A DNA stretch of 15,478 nt from Gammaproteobacteria bacterium. Its GTDB lineage: Bacteria; Pseudomonadota; Gammaproteobacteria; Steroidobacterales; SZUA-146. Both the position numbers and the translations under genes were made by a program. Position 1 is the first letter of the stretch, and the number at the start of each line of letters is the position of its first letter. The stretch covers positions 1 to 15,478 of the forward strand of contig JABDLQ010000236.1 in the NCBI GenBank assembly GCA_013002925.1. Direction: 5' to 3'. This document shows, in pieces, positions 1 through 7,180 of this stretch. A model generated the notes under the pieces. The model was not told the DNA's origin and ran no database searches. It was given only the letters and a program-made list of their open reading frames with translations.

Positions 1-2
1 CT

Positions 3-1145
3 AATGTGGATCCGGATGCCAGTGAAGCGCTTTACTGGCCTACGTTACGTTATGCACTGGCGCTGGAAACGCTGGGACAGGTCGATGCCGCACACCGCCA
101 TTTTACTCAAGCGATACGTATCTCGGAAAATCATTTTGGTCCGTTCAACCCGGACCTGGTGGAAGCGCTCACGGGTCATGGCAGAACCCTGATTGCACAG
201 GGTCGATATGAAGAAGCGGAAACCTCGCTGCTGCAGGCGCAGAGCATCACCCATCGCAACGCCGGCGTGTTCACAACTGAGCAAATCATCATCCTGCGCC
301 ACCTCAGCCAGGCCTACACAGCACAGGGTAAATTGATTGCCGCTGATAAAGTACAGCGTCTCGCGCTGGCAGTGTTCGAGGACACCTATGGCGACACGCC
401 GGAGCTGGTGCCGGCGCTGCAGGATTGGGCCAAATGGAACGCCAGACTCAGTCGTTTTGCCAAAGTCAGCGACAGCCTTAACAAAGCTCTGGAAATACTC
501 GAGCAGGCGTATGGCCCCAACGATATGCGCCTGGTCGAAACACTGGATCTCATCGTCAAACTATACCGGTTTCATCCTTCGCGAGGTAATGCCGTTGATG
601 GCCAGCGGGCACTACGTCGGATTGCAAAAATTTACGCAAACCAACCCTATGTCGATCAAGCTGATTTGCTCAAAGCGCGGACTCGAATCGGTGACTGGTA
701 CATGCTGGCGCAGGCCAATACGCATGCAATAGCGCAATACTCCAGGGTCATTGAACAATCTGTGCAGGACAATGTAGATCAGCAACTGATCGACGATTTT
801 TTTGGTGACCCGAAAATGCTCTTTGTAGACCGTTCGCGGCGCGAATTCTGGGGTAAGAAAATTAGCGGCGCAACCATCGATCCGGGCTATCTTATCGTGC
901 AGTACGATGTGCGCAAAAACGGGCGGACAGCAAATTTCCGGGTTGTTGAAGACACGATGAACAATCCGGCCATGAGCAAAGCTGCCCTCGCCAAAGTGGA
1001 GTCTGCGATCTTTCGCCCCCGGTTTGAAAACGGCAAACCGGTTGACACGCAAGGTCTGCGCATATTGTTTGAAATCAAACCCGGCGGCAAAGGCCTCGAA
1101 TTCGGCAGCCGTTTTGTAGACAAAGAGACCCAGACGAATCGCTGA
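3..1145 (+). CDS. TPR protein with C-terminal TonB-like domain (5' partial)
   Basis: The reading frame is open to the left edge: the codon before the GTG at position 6 is AAT, with no stop and no credible ribosome site, so the start lies outside the window. About the first 250 visible residues are helical repeats of the kinesin-light-chain TPR type, for example GRTLIAQGRYEEAETSLLQA (59-78 counted from that GTG), in which each unit carries GxYxEAE-like spacing. Residues about 292-358 resemble a TonB C-terminal domain: a beta strand with YDVRKNGRTANFRVVE, an alternating hydrophobic helix (AALAKVESAIFRPRF), then ENGKPVD and a final beta strand (LRILFEI). TonB C-terminal domains contact TonB boxes of outer-membrane receptors, but many TPR-linked copies have unknown partners and lack the N-terminal anchor. 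The anchor or signal peptide cannot be judged here. It ends with TGA and converges on the sulfotransferase operon. Confidence 0.85.
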   Translation, partial: NVDPDASEALYWPTLRYALALETLGQVDAAHRHFTQAIRISENHFGPFNPDLVEALTGHGRTLIAQGRYEEAETSLLQAQSITHRNAGVFTTEQIIILRHLSQAYTAQGKLIAADKVQRLALAVFEDTYGDTPELVPALQDWAKWNARLSRFAKVSDSLNKALEILEQAYGPNDMRLVETLDLIVKLYRFHPSRGNAVDGQRALRRIAKIYANQPYVDQADLLKARTRIGDWYMLAQANTHAIAQYSRVIEQSVQDNVDQQLIDDFFGDPKMLFVDRSRREFWGKKISGATIDPGYLIVQYDVRKNGRTANFRVVEDTMNNPAMSKAALAKVESAIFRPRFENGKPVDTQGLRILFEIKPGGKGLEFGSRFVDKETQTNR

Positions 1146-1205
1146 ACCTTGCAGGCCGGTTGTACACCGATGCTCTTGCACACCCCATTCAGGTAAAAGC
1201 AACCA

Positions 1206-1230
1206 GGCCAATCAGACGCACAGATTGGCC
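1206..1230. terminator. Stem-loop between convergent genes, possible bidirectional terminator
   Basis: A perfect 8-bp inverted repeat, GGCCAATC (1206-1213) and GATTGGCC (1223-1230), encloses a 9-nt loop. It lies 60 nt after the stop of the left plus-strand gene and 53 nt after the stop of the minus-strand sulfotransferase gene, which is where a shared terminator would be expected. There is no T-tract on either side, so it is not a canonical intrinsic terminator; it may act as an mRNA 3'-end stabiliser or with Rho. The rest of 1146-1283 shows no gene. Confidence 0.4.
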
Positions 1231-1283
1231 AGTGCAGGCAAGTCACATGCTCTACGTCCCTGATGTGCACCAGGCCTGGGTGT

Positions 1284-3239
1284 TTACTGCCCCTCGTGAG
1301 CCAGCAAAAAGTCTTTTGCAAAAGGCTCGAACGCACCAAACCGTTCCTGTAAATCGCGTAAATGCTGCAACCGGGTACGGTCTGTCACGCGCTGGTCAAA
1401 AAAATCCGCAAATTCAGGCTGCCAGTTTAAACCTGCATAGGCAAAAAGCCGGCGGCTCACTGCCCGTGGGTTCTTTAACAGGCTGTCAAGGCGCACTTCC
1501 AGCGAGTTGAACTCGTTCAGATCATGCCAGTGAGCCATGAGTGTCGCAAAGCCCCGGGTTACGCGACCGATGTCACGCAAACTCGATGAATACCCGGATT
1601 CAGGTGCATGCAATTCGTGACAGTAAAGATCCATCGCGGCAAACAGCGGACTGGATACCACGTCGACGATCCGCATACCCGGAAACAGCTGGGCCCCAAG
1701 CCCCAGAAACATCCAGTTATCGGGGCTATGGTCAAGCAGTACCAGGGGCTGCTTGCCGTGAAAATTTTGCTGAATGTACTGATCAGCTAGCGCACCAAGC
1801 TCTGACGCTCGCGCCGCAGACAGGGCCTCGGGGTACGCATGCGGGCTGCCCAGATGGGCCGGAAGCTTTGCGGCAATATCTGCGAGCGTTAAACTGCCTT
1901 TAGCACACAACACATCAGGATGCTGTGCAAGCAGGCACCGGATCAATTGTAGTGCAGCGCCAGACAGGCCGGTGATGAATATTGGGCGCAACGAGGTTTT
2001 GGCACGACTCAGCCGGGTAACCTTTGCGGGCGTAAAAAAGCTCAGTGAACGCTTTAGTTGCTCTTCAAACGCGTCGCCGTCGAAATTTTTGATCTGCAGA
2101 GCATTTGCGTTTTGGTAATGTCTGAATGCCTCTGCAAAATCGCCTCGAGCTGCATACAGATCACCGACTAAATAGTGACAGCTACTGCGACCCGCTGCAC
2201 TATCACAACGGCGTGCAAGTCGTTTGACCAGCAATCCGATAGCATGCCCTGTGCGATTCAGCGACTGCAATACGCGGCAGTACGCTTGCAACGTGGGCAA
2301 ATCATGGTGGCGCGGATCGCCGGCACCAGACATGTGCTTAACTGCCGCTTTTTGTTGTCCCTGCAAGGCATAAACTTCGGCTTGCCCCACATGTGCAAGA
2401 GCGTTGCTGTGATTCGCCGCGAGCGCGGCATTGTATGCCCGTTGCGCACCCGGCCGGTCGGCACGTGCAAGGCAAATATGGCCAAGTTGAGTCAATGCCA
2501 TGCTGTGCGCCGGGTTTAATTGTAGCGCGTGCTCCACCGACTCTGCTGCCTCATCGAGTTTGTCTATGCCAAGGTAGGCGACAGCCTGGGCCACCCAGGC
2601 ATTGGCATCCGCGGGGTGTTTCTGCACATGACAATGCAAATGGTCCAGGGCATCGGCATAGGCCCCCTGCAATATAAATAACCCGGCAATCTCAAAATGC
2701 GCACTCTCATAATCGCCATCAAGGCGAATGCAGTTTAGCAGCGCTGCAATGGCCGGTTCGATGCGGCCCTGGGCCTTGAAAAACACCCCCAACTCATAGT
2801 GTACTTGTGGATAGGATGGATCCAGCTGCCGCGCCCGTTCAAGTACCCGCAACGCCTTTTCGTGCTGTCCATTTTGCACCAGCACTTTACCTAAACTCAC
2901 GTACCCTGGAGCAAACGCGGGGTCTGCACGCACCGCGTCGAGATATGACCGTACCGCGGCACGGTTTTCTCCGGCGTTGTTCAGGGCATTACCAAGACCC
3001 AGGTGTATATCCGGACGGCCCGGGGCCAGTCTTGCGGCACGCCGCAAATGAAACACTGCGGCATTATGATCGCCAAGCCGGCATTCGAGCTGACCCAGCA
3101 AGCTCAACGCTTCGGGCGCTTCAGGGTGTTGATCCACCACCGCCCGATAACCGACCCTTGCTCTTTGCAATTCACCCTGGCTCTCCAGCCGCACAGCTTT
3201 TTCGAGACGATCAATGACGGATGGGATCAGCTCGGCCAT
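1284..3239 (-). CDS. TPR protein with degenerate sulfotransferase domain
   Basis: The protein has 651 aa. Residues about 8-400 are tandem TPRs (for example GRPDIHLGLGNALNNAGENR at 74-93). The C-terminal part follows the bacterial TPR-sulfotransferase fold: strand RPIFITG (418-424), a DHSPDNWMFLGLG segment (503-515) matching the family's DKMPxNFxxLGLI, FPGMRIVDV (519-527), and a terminal EVRLDSLLKNP segment (581-591) matching the usual YEDLVxDP. However, the PRSGTT-type 5'-phosphosulfate loop is replaced by GLSGAALQL (424-432), and the RDPRDxxxS 3'-phosphate motif is replaced by SSPLFAAMD (529-537). PAPS binding is therefore doubtful. The ATG start is fixed by a strong Shine-Dalgarno sequence. 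The gene lies 14 nt downstream of a paralogue with better preserved motifs and is surely co-transcribed. It may be a regulatory or scaffold pseudo-enzyme; no signal peptide is visible, so it is probably cytoplasmic. Confidence 0.88.
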   Translation of the reverse strand: MAELIPSVIDRLEKAVRLESQGELQRARVGYRAVVDQHPEAPEALSLLGQLECRLGDHNAAVFHLRRAARLAPGRPDIHLGLGNALNNAGENRAAVRSYLDAVRADPAFAPGYVSLGKVLVQNGQHEKALRVLERARQLDPSYPQVHYELGVFFKAQGRIEPAIAALLNCIRLDGDYESAHFEIAGLFILQGAYADALDHLHCHVQKHPADANAWVAQAVAYLGIDKLDEAAESVEHALQLNPAHSMALTQLGHICLARADRPGAQRAYNAALAANHSNALAHVGQAEVYALQGQQKAAVKHMSGAGDPRHHDLPTLQAYCRVLQSLNRTGHAIGLLVKRLARRCDSAAGRSSCHYLVGDLYAARGDFAEAFRHYQNANALQIKNFDGDAFEEQLKRSLSFFTPAKVTRLSRAKTSLRPIFITGLSGAALQLIRCLLAQHPDVLCAKGSLTLADIAAKLPAHLGSPHAYPEALSAARASELGALADQYIQQNFHGKQPLVLLDHSPDNWMFLGLGAQLFPGMRIVDVVSSPLFAAMDLYCHELHAPESGYSSSLRDIGRVTRGFATLMAHWHDLNEFNSLEVRLDSLLKNPRAVSRRLFAYAGLNWQPEFADFFDQRVTDRTRLQHLRDLQERFGAFEPFAKDFLLAHEGQ

Positions 3240-3249
3240 GCTATATCAT

Positions 3250-3255
3250 CACCTC
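3250..3255 (-). promoter_or_regulatory. Shine-Dalgarno overlapping upstream stop codon
   Basis: On the minus strand GAGGTG lies 10 nt before the ATG at 3239. The TGA stop of the upstream sulfotransferase gene (3256-3254) overlaps this element (TTTTGAGGTG), so ribosomes terminating on the first gene sit on the initiation signal of the second, suggesting translational coupling of the two paralogues. It also fixes the downstream start. Confidence 0.75.
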
Positions 3256-5323
3256 AAAACACTTTGTCTGGTGGCATGTTGAGAGCTTCAACAAAGCTCT
3301 CAAGATGTGCTTTGTAGTGCCGGTATTTGCGTAAGGAAGTTGATTTGAGAAACGATGGCTTGGGGAGCTTTGGAACGACTGGCGCGGTACTGCCGGCTTG
3401 CTCGTCGGCAAGCCCCAGAAACTGCATAAGCGCCCCATATTCTTCATCATAATCCAGAATCATACGTTCGTAGCTGACGATGTGCATAGGCAAGTTGCTG
3501 GTTTCGCACCAGTGTGCCATGACACGCTTGTGACCATTGATGAACTCTGCAATGTCATTCATATCTGAAGCGTAGGATAATCCCGGCTCGGACTGCAAAT
3601 CGTAAAAATAAGTAGACAGCGCAATGTCACGGGCATCGCGCGTACAGTATACAACTCTGGCCTCGGGAAACAGTAGCTCAATCACACCGATGTACAAAAA
3701 GTTACGCCATGTGGCATCGATGACCAAATCTTTGTTACCGGCATACCGAAAGCTTGCCTGGGCCATATAGCTGCGCGACAGTTGCTCGAGTATCTCCTGA
3801 GTCGGCTGGTCTGCCCTGATGGGCCAGGAAGCTCCGGAATCCGAACTCATCCGGTAGGCCGACAACTCAATCAGCTTGCAGTCACCCAGGTCCAGCACAC
3901 GCTCCTGTTTCGCAATCTGATGTTCTATCGTGCGCACACCCGCACGCGGCATTCCCAAAAGAAACACAAGTCTGTCGCTGCGACTTTTAGCGCGCGCAGC
4001 CCGTTCGAGGTGCATTCCAGAGAACCCCTCGATTATTTGCTCACAAGTATGTCTGTATTTCTCACGATCAAACACGGTTCGATCGATTCCGTTGGCAATG
4101 CGAAAATGATGGAAGGCAAGATCGTAGGCGTTGTCGGCATCCAGTAGTTTGCCCAGGGTAAAATGGAGACGCCGCGCCTCAGCACCTGGCATTTTTTTGC
4201 GCAGGCGGTGCTCCAGCATGGCAATGCCCTCGCGGCCACGTCCGGCGCGCCCGAGAAGGAGTGCGTAGACCGCCGACAAATCCGTATCGGCGCGGCCCGA
4301 CTGCACGGTGGAAGAGAGCCGCGACAGGGCGACTTTGGTGTCACCAAGTTGAGCTTTCAACCACCCGTACCCCAGCAGGCTGCGCTGATCGGATGGCCGC
4401 AACTGCAATGCCCGCTCGTATGTCGTCGTAGCTGCCACCAGGTCACCGCGTTCCAATTGTAAAACCGCCATTTCATTCAAGAGATCGACGTTGGTCGGAA
4501 CGAGCTCATACGCGCGCTCAAAATAAACCAGTGATTGTTCTCTGGCGCCCTGGTCGCGCAGAATGCGTGCCAATCCCTGCAACGCCTCGAGGTCAGTAGC
4601 ATCGATCGCGATACATTTTTCATAGGCCGCGATCGCCCGGCTGCAATTGCCCTGCGCAACATTCAGAAGCCCTAATCCCCTGTACGCGGCAGCACACTCA
4701 TCATCCAGTTCAAGTGCGCGAGAAAAATATTCCGATGCAGATTGCGGTGCGCCCTGACGCAACTTCAGCAAACCCAGATTTGCCTGCGCTTCACCCATTT
4801 GTGGGTCAAGGTGAAGTGCGCGCTTGAAGCTGTCAGCCGCTTTGGCATTCTTGTCAACTGTCATCAGCGCAGCACCAAGACTATTCGCAGCAACTGCAGA
4901 CCTGGGCGCAAACTGAACGGCTGACTGAAAATGTTTTGCCGCCCGTTTGTGATTGCCAATGCGCATCATCAACCGGCCGAGCTGCAAATGCGACAGGGCG
5001 AAGTCAGGGCGCATCCGCAACTCTTCAAAATACGCGGACTCAGCTTCACGGTATTGATGCTGCGCAACGCGTAAATCGCCCAGGCTATTTTGGTAGCCCA
5101 CGCCATAACGATTCAGCTCCAGCGCGGCCAGCAGTCGTTGCTCCGCCTGTTCCAGCATCCCTTGTTGCAAATCCAGAACTGCCAGCGCATGCAACACTTC
5201 TGCATTTTCAGGCTCTTTTGACAAAACCAGCTCAAAGGATTCCCGGGCCGTTACAAAGTCGCCTTCACGCTGCGCTTCCTGACCTCTTGTGTACTCTTGC
5301 TGAAGATTTACAGTATCTGCCAT
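3254..5323 (-). CDS. TPR-containing sulfotransferase family protein
   Basis: The protein has 689 aa from the ATG at 5323. Residues about 5-440 are roughly a dozen TPRs. The C-terminal sulfotransferase domain shows a 5'-phosphosulfate loop RLVFLLGMPRAGVRTIEHQI (451-470), a 3'-phosphate motif VVYCTRDARDIALSTYF (557-573) with the expected Arg, Asp and Ser, and a family-typical tail with RKYRHYKAHLE (665-675). Such enzymes transfer sulfate from PAPS to an acceptor; the acceptor is unknown. The loop is imperfect: consensus PRSGTT reads PRAGVR, losing the Ser/Thr residues that hold phosphate, although the basic residue remains. The frame is open further upstream to a TTG at 5434 (726 aa), but those 37 residues show no TPR character, and its paralogue begins similarly with MA followed by a TPR helix, so the ATG is preferred despite a weak GGGG ribosome site. 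It is the first gene of a two-gene unit with the degenerate paralogue. No signal peptide is visible. Confidence 0.87.
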   Translation of the reverse strand: MADTVNLQQEYTRGQEAQREGDFVTARESFELVLSKEPENAEVLHALAVLDLQQGMLEQAEQRLLAALELNRYGVGYQNSLGDLRVAQHQYREAESAYFEELRMRPDFALSHLQLGRLMMRIGNHKRAAKHFQSAVQFAPRSAVAANSLGAALMTVDKNAKAADSFKRALHLDPQMGEAQANLGLLKLRQGAPQSASEYFSRALELDDECAAAYRGLGLLNVAQGNCSRAIAAYEKCIAIDATDLEALQGLARILRDQGAREQSLVYFERAYELVPTNVDLLNEMAVLQLERGDLVAATTTYERALQLRPSDQRSLLGYGWLKAQLGDTKVALSRLSSTVQSGRADTDLSAVYALLLGRAGRGREGIAMLEHRLRKKMPGAEARRLHFTLGKLLDADNAYDLAFHHFRIANGIDRTVFDREKYRHTCEQIIEGFSGMHLERAARAKSRSDRLVFLLGMPRAGVRTIEHQIAKQERVLDLGDCKLIELSAYRMSSDSGASWPIRADQPTQEILEQLSRSYMAQASFRYAGNKDLVIDATWRNFLYIGVIELLFPEARVVYCTRDARDIALSTYFYDLQSEPGLSYASDMNDIAEFINGHKRVMAHWCETSNLPMHIVSYERMILDYDEEYGALMQFLGLADEQAGSTAPVVPKLPKPSFLKSTSLRKYRHYKAHLESFVEALNMPPDKVF

Positions 5324-5581
5324 GGACCCCAAATTTGTTTTAAAATCGTCGAGACACCAGCCTTGAGACACTAGCACACAGTCCGGTTTTTCAATGGTCT
5401 TTTTAGAGGGCTGGACGGAGTAAATGACCGTCAATCTTCTTATTTGTGACGCACCTCACGTTCCGGCAAAGTGGATTTGACTTACGCGCTGCTGCGCCCT
5501 GAATACCGTCTGAATTACCCCGAGCGGGCAGCTCTCATCCCGCCCCCGGAATCTTTTCTATGCGTGGAATGCCAACCGACG
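5324..5581. other. Intergenic region upstream of the sulfotransferase pair
   Basis: This is the largest gap in the minus-strand block, separating the TPR lipoprotein gene from the sulfotransferase genes. It has room for a promoter serving the sulfotransferase pair, but I find no convincing -35/-10 pair at 16-18 nt spacing; TTGACG at 5434-5429 lacks a matching -10. A short GC stem (GCGGG with CCCGC, loop about 10 nt, near 5522-5541) follows the lipoprotein gene without a T-tract. Whether the two halves are one operon is undecided. Confidence 0.35.
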
Positions 5582-7180
5582 CTACGGGGTTCTTGTTGTC
5601 GTCAACAGCGGCGGGAAAAAATCGGGATCCGCAATTACCCAATCTGAAGTTGGCGGTAGTCCGGCCTGATAGCGCTGCAGGGCTTCGCGCATGAACTCAG
5701 GCTCCTGCCCGCTGGCCCGCTGCAATGCAAGTTCCTGGAAATCGACCGCACGTTCGAATTCCTGTTTAGCGGCGTACACCATAGCCAGGGTTTGCGCAGC
5801 ACCTGAATCAGGCCGGTCTGCGTTGATTTGTTCACCAATATCGCGCGCCAGATCAAGTCGGTTCTCGATGTCCGCACAGTGCGCATAAGTGCGCGCGAGA
5901 ACCTCCTGTACTGATGCGTCTTTGGGATTCACTTTGCCGGCCTCCTCAAGGACCTTTAAAGCAGTAATGCAATCCCCCGTTACAAGGCTGGCAAGCGCCG
6001 CATAAAAACGCGCCTGCACATGTCGACTCTGAAGTGTGCTGACGGCCAGATAGTGTTCTTTGGCAGTGGCAAAGTCGCCGGCCCTGAAATACATATGCGC
6101 GAGCAAGAGCCTGGGTGGCAGGTAATCCGGGTCCTGCTCTACGGCAATAGCGTATTGATGCTGTGCTGCTTTGAGTTGTCCCTGACGTTCCAGAAAGCTG
6201 CCAAAAAAATAATGCGCAATGGGAAAGTCGGGCTGCGCTTTGAGTGCTTGAGAATAATGCAGTCGTGCATCCTCGAAATTGCCGATGATCTCGAGTGCTC
6301 TGCCATAACTTAGCCGCGCCCTGGCGTTGCCGGGGTCAAGATCCACCGCCGCTGCAAACTCTTTGGCCGCCGCCAGAAATTTTCGCTGCCGCATCAGGGT
6401 CTGGCCATAATCGAGATAGTACGGCACATCGCGCGCGAACCGGGAAATTTCTTCCAGCACCGCATCAGGCGTTAACAGAGTACCCTCACCTGCCCGTTTC
6501 AGGATGCGGCGGGCCTCACTACGCCGCGATTGCCGGTGTACCACCTGCGCAAGCGGCCCGTACAATGCGGTGGCTTCCGGTTGCAGCGCTAACGCTTCAC
6601 GATAATGAACTTCTGCGTCCGCATAGCGCGTCTGCGCCCGGGCAACCCGACCGGCAAGCGCCTGGACAGCCGCCCGCGTGGCCGGTTCATCCGGTATCGC
6701 ATCCAGCGCAATTCGGGCTCGCTGTATATCTCCAAGCCCGACCATTATTTCGGCACAGTAGTACGATGCATTTCCAAAAGGTCCGAATTTGCGTGCTTCC
6801 TGAAAGGCGCGCAGTGCAGCTTCCGGCTGGTGGGCGTTGCGTAATGCGATGCCCTCCAGATAATGCCACTCTGGTGGAGCAGTAGTAAGTTGGCCTGCAA
6901 TAGAAAATGCGTCAGCGGCCGGTATATAAAAATGACGAGCAAGATAAACCTTGCCTAACTTTGCGTAGGCCGCTGCTTCGTCTGCCAAGGTAGATGCAGT
7001 CTGCGTTGCAACGCTCCATTGCGCCAGTGCTTTTTCAAGTGAGCGCCGCACGGATACTTCCAGATCAGCGGTGTGGGGGTGGCGCACAGTGCGCAGTTGG
7101 CGCACGTTGTCGCTATCCTGTGTCGCCGGGCATGACCAGAGCATCATCAACAGGACAAACATCGAAATCCACCTAGTCAC
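5582..7180 (-). CDS. TPR lipoprotein, partner of the adjacent FG-GAP lipoprotein
   Basis: The protein has 532 aa from the GTG at 7180. The N-terminus VTRWISMFVLLMMLWSC has an Arg-bearing start, a hydrophobic core and a lipobox-like LWS-C (Cys 17), so it is probably an exported lipoprotein; Trp at -2 is unusual. Residues about 65-505 are tandem TPRs, for example YGQTLMRQRKFLAAAKEFAA (258-277) followed by AVDLDPGNARARLSYGRALE (278-297), each pair of helices ending in LDP/AQP-type turns. It overlaps the end of the upstream FG-GAP gene by 8 nt (GTGACTAG), indicating tight coupling. Two starts compete. GTG 7180 has AAGGGG 7 nt upstream and gives a charged n-region. ATG 7162 has AGGTGG 6 nt upstream but leaves only ten uncharged residues before the Cys. 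The first is preferred. TPRs serve as protein-binding scaffolds; with the beta-propeller neighbour an envelope complex is plausible. Confidence 0.87.
   Translation of the reverse strand: MTRWISMFVLLMMLWSCPATQDSDNVRQLRTVRHPHTADLEVSVRRSLEKALAQWSVATQTASTLADEAAAYAKLGKVYLARHFYIPAADAFSIAGQLTTAPPEWHYLEGIALRNAHQPEAALRAFQEARKFGPFGNASYYCAEIMVGLGDIQRARIALDAIPDEPATRAAVQALAGRVARAQTRYADAEVHYREALALQPEATALYGPLAQVVHRQSRRSEARRILKRAGEGTLLTPDAVLEEISRFARDVPYYLDYGQTLMRQRKFLAAAKEFAAAVDLDPGNARARLSYGRALEIIGNFEDARLHYSQALKAQPDFPIAHYFFGSFLERQGQLKAAQHQYAIAVEQDPDYLPPRLLLAHMYFRAGDFATAKEHYLAVSTLQSRHVQARFYAALASLVTGDCITALKVLEEAGKVNPKDASVQEVLARTYAHCADIENRLDLARDIGEQINADRPDSGAAQTLAMVYAAKQEFERAVDFQELALQRASGQEPEFMREALQRYQAGLPPTSDWVIADPDFFPPLLTTTRTP

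Noticed and set aside
612..1211. 199-aa minus-strand open frame
   Set aside because: It is antisense to the TonB-like domain of the left gene and is explained by third-position GC bias of that gene.
1270..1279. Palindrome CCAGGCCTGG
   Set aside because: It is a 10-bp dyad without a loop close to a gene end; such short palindromes are expected by chance and no regulator is known to me for it.
5324..5434. 37-residue N-terminal extension of the TPR-sulfotransferase from a TTG codon
   Set aside because: The extension has no TPR or signal character, and the ATG at 5323 aligns with the start style of the paralogue; kept only as an alternative.
6295..6885. 196-aa plus-strand open frame
   Set aside because: It is antisense to the TPR lipoprotein; it is Pro/Arg/His-rich low-complexity translation with no domain.
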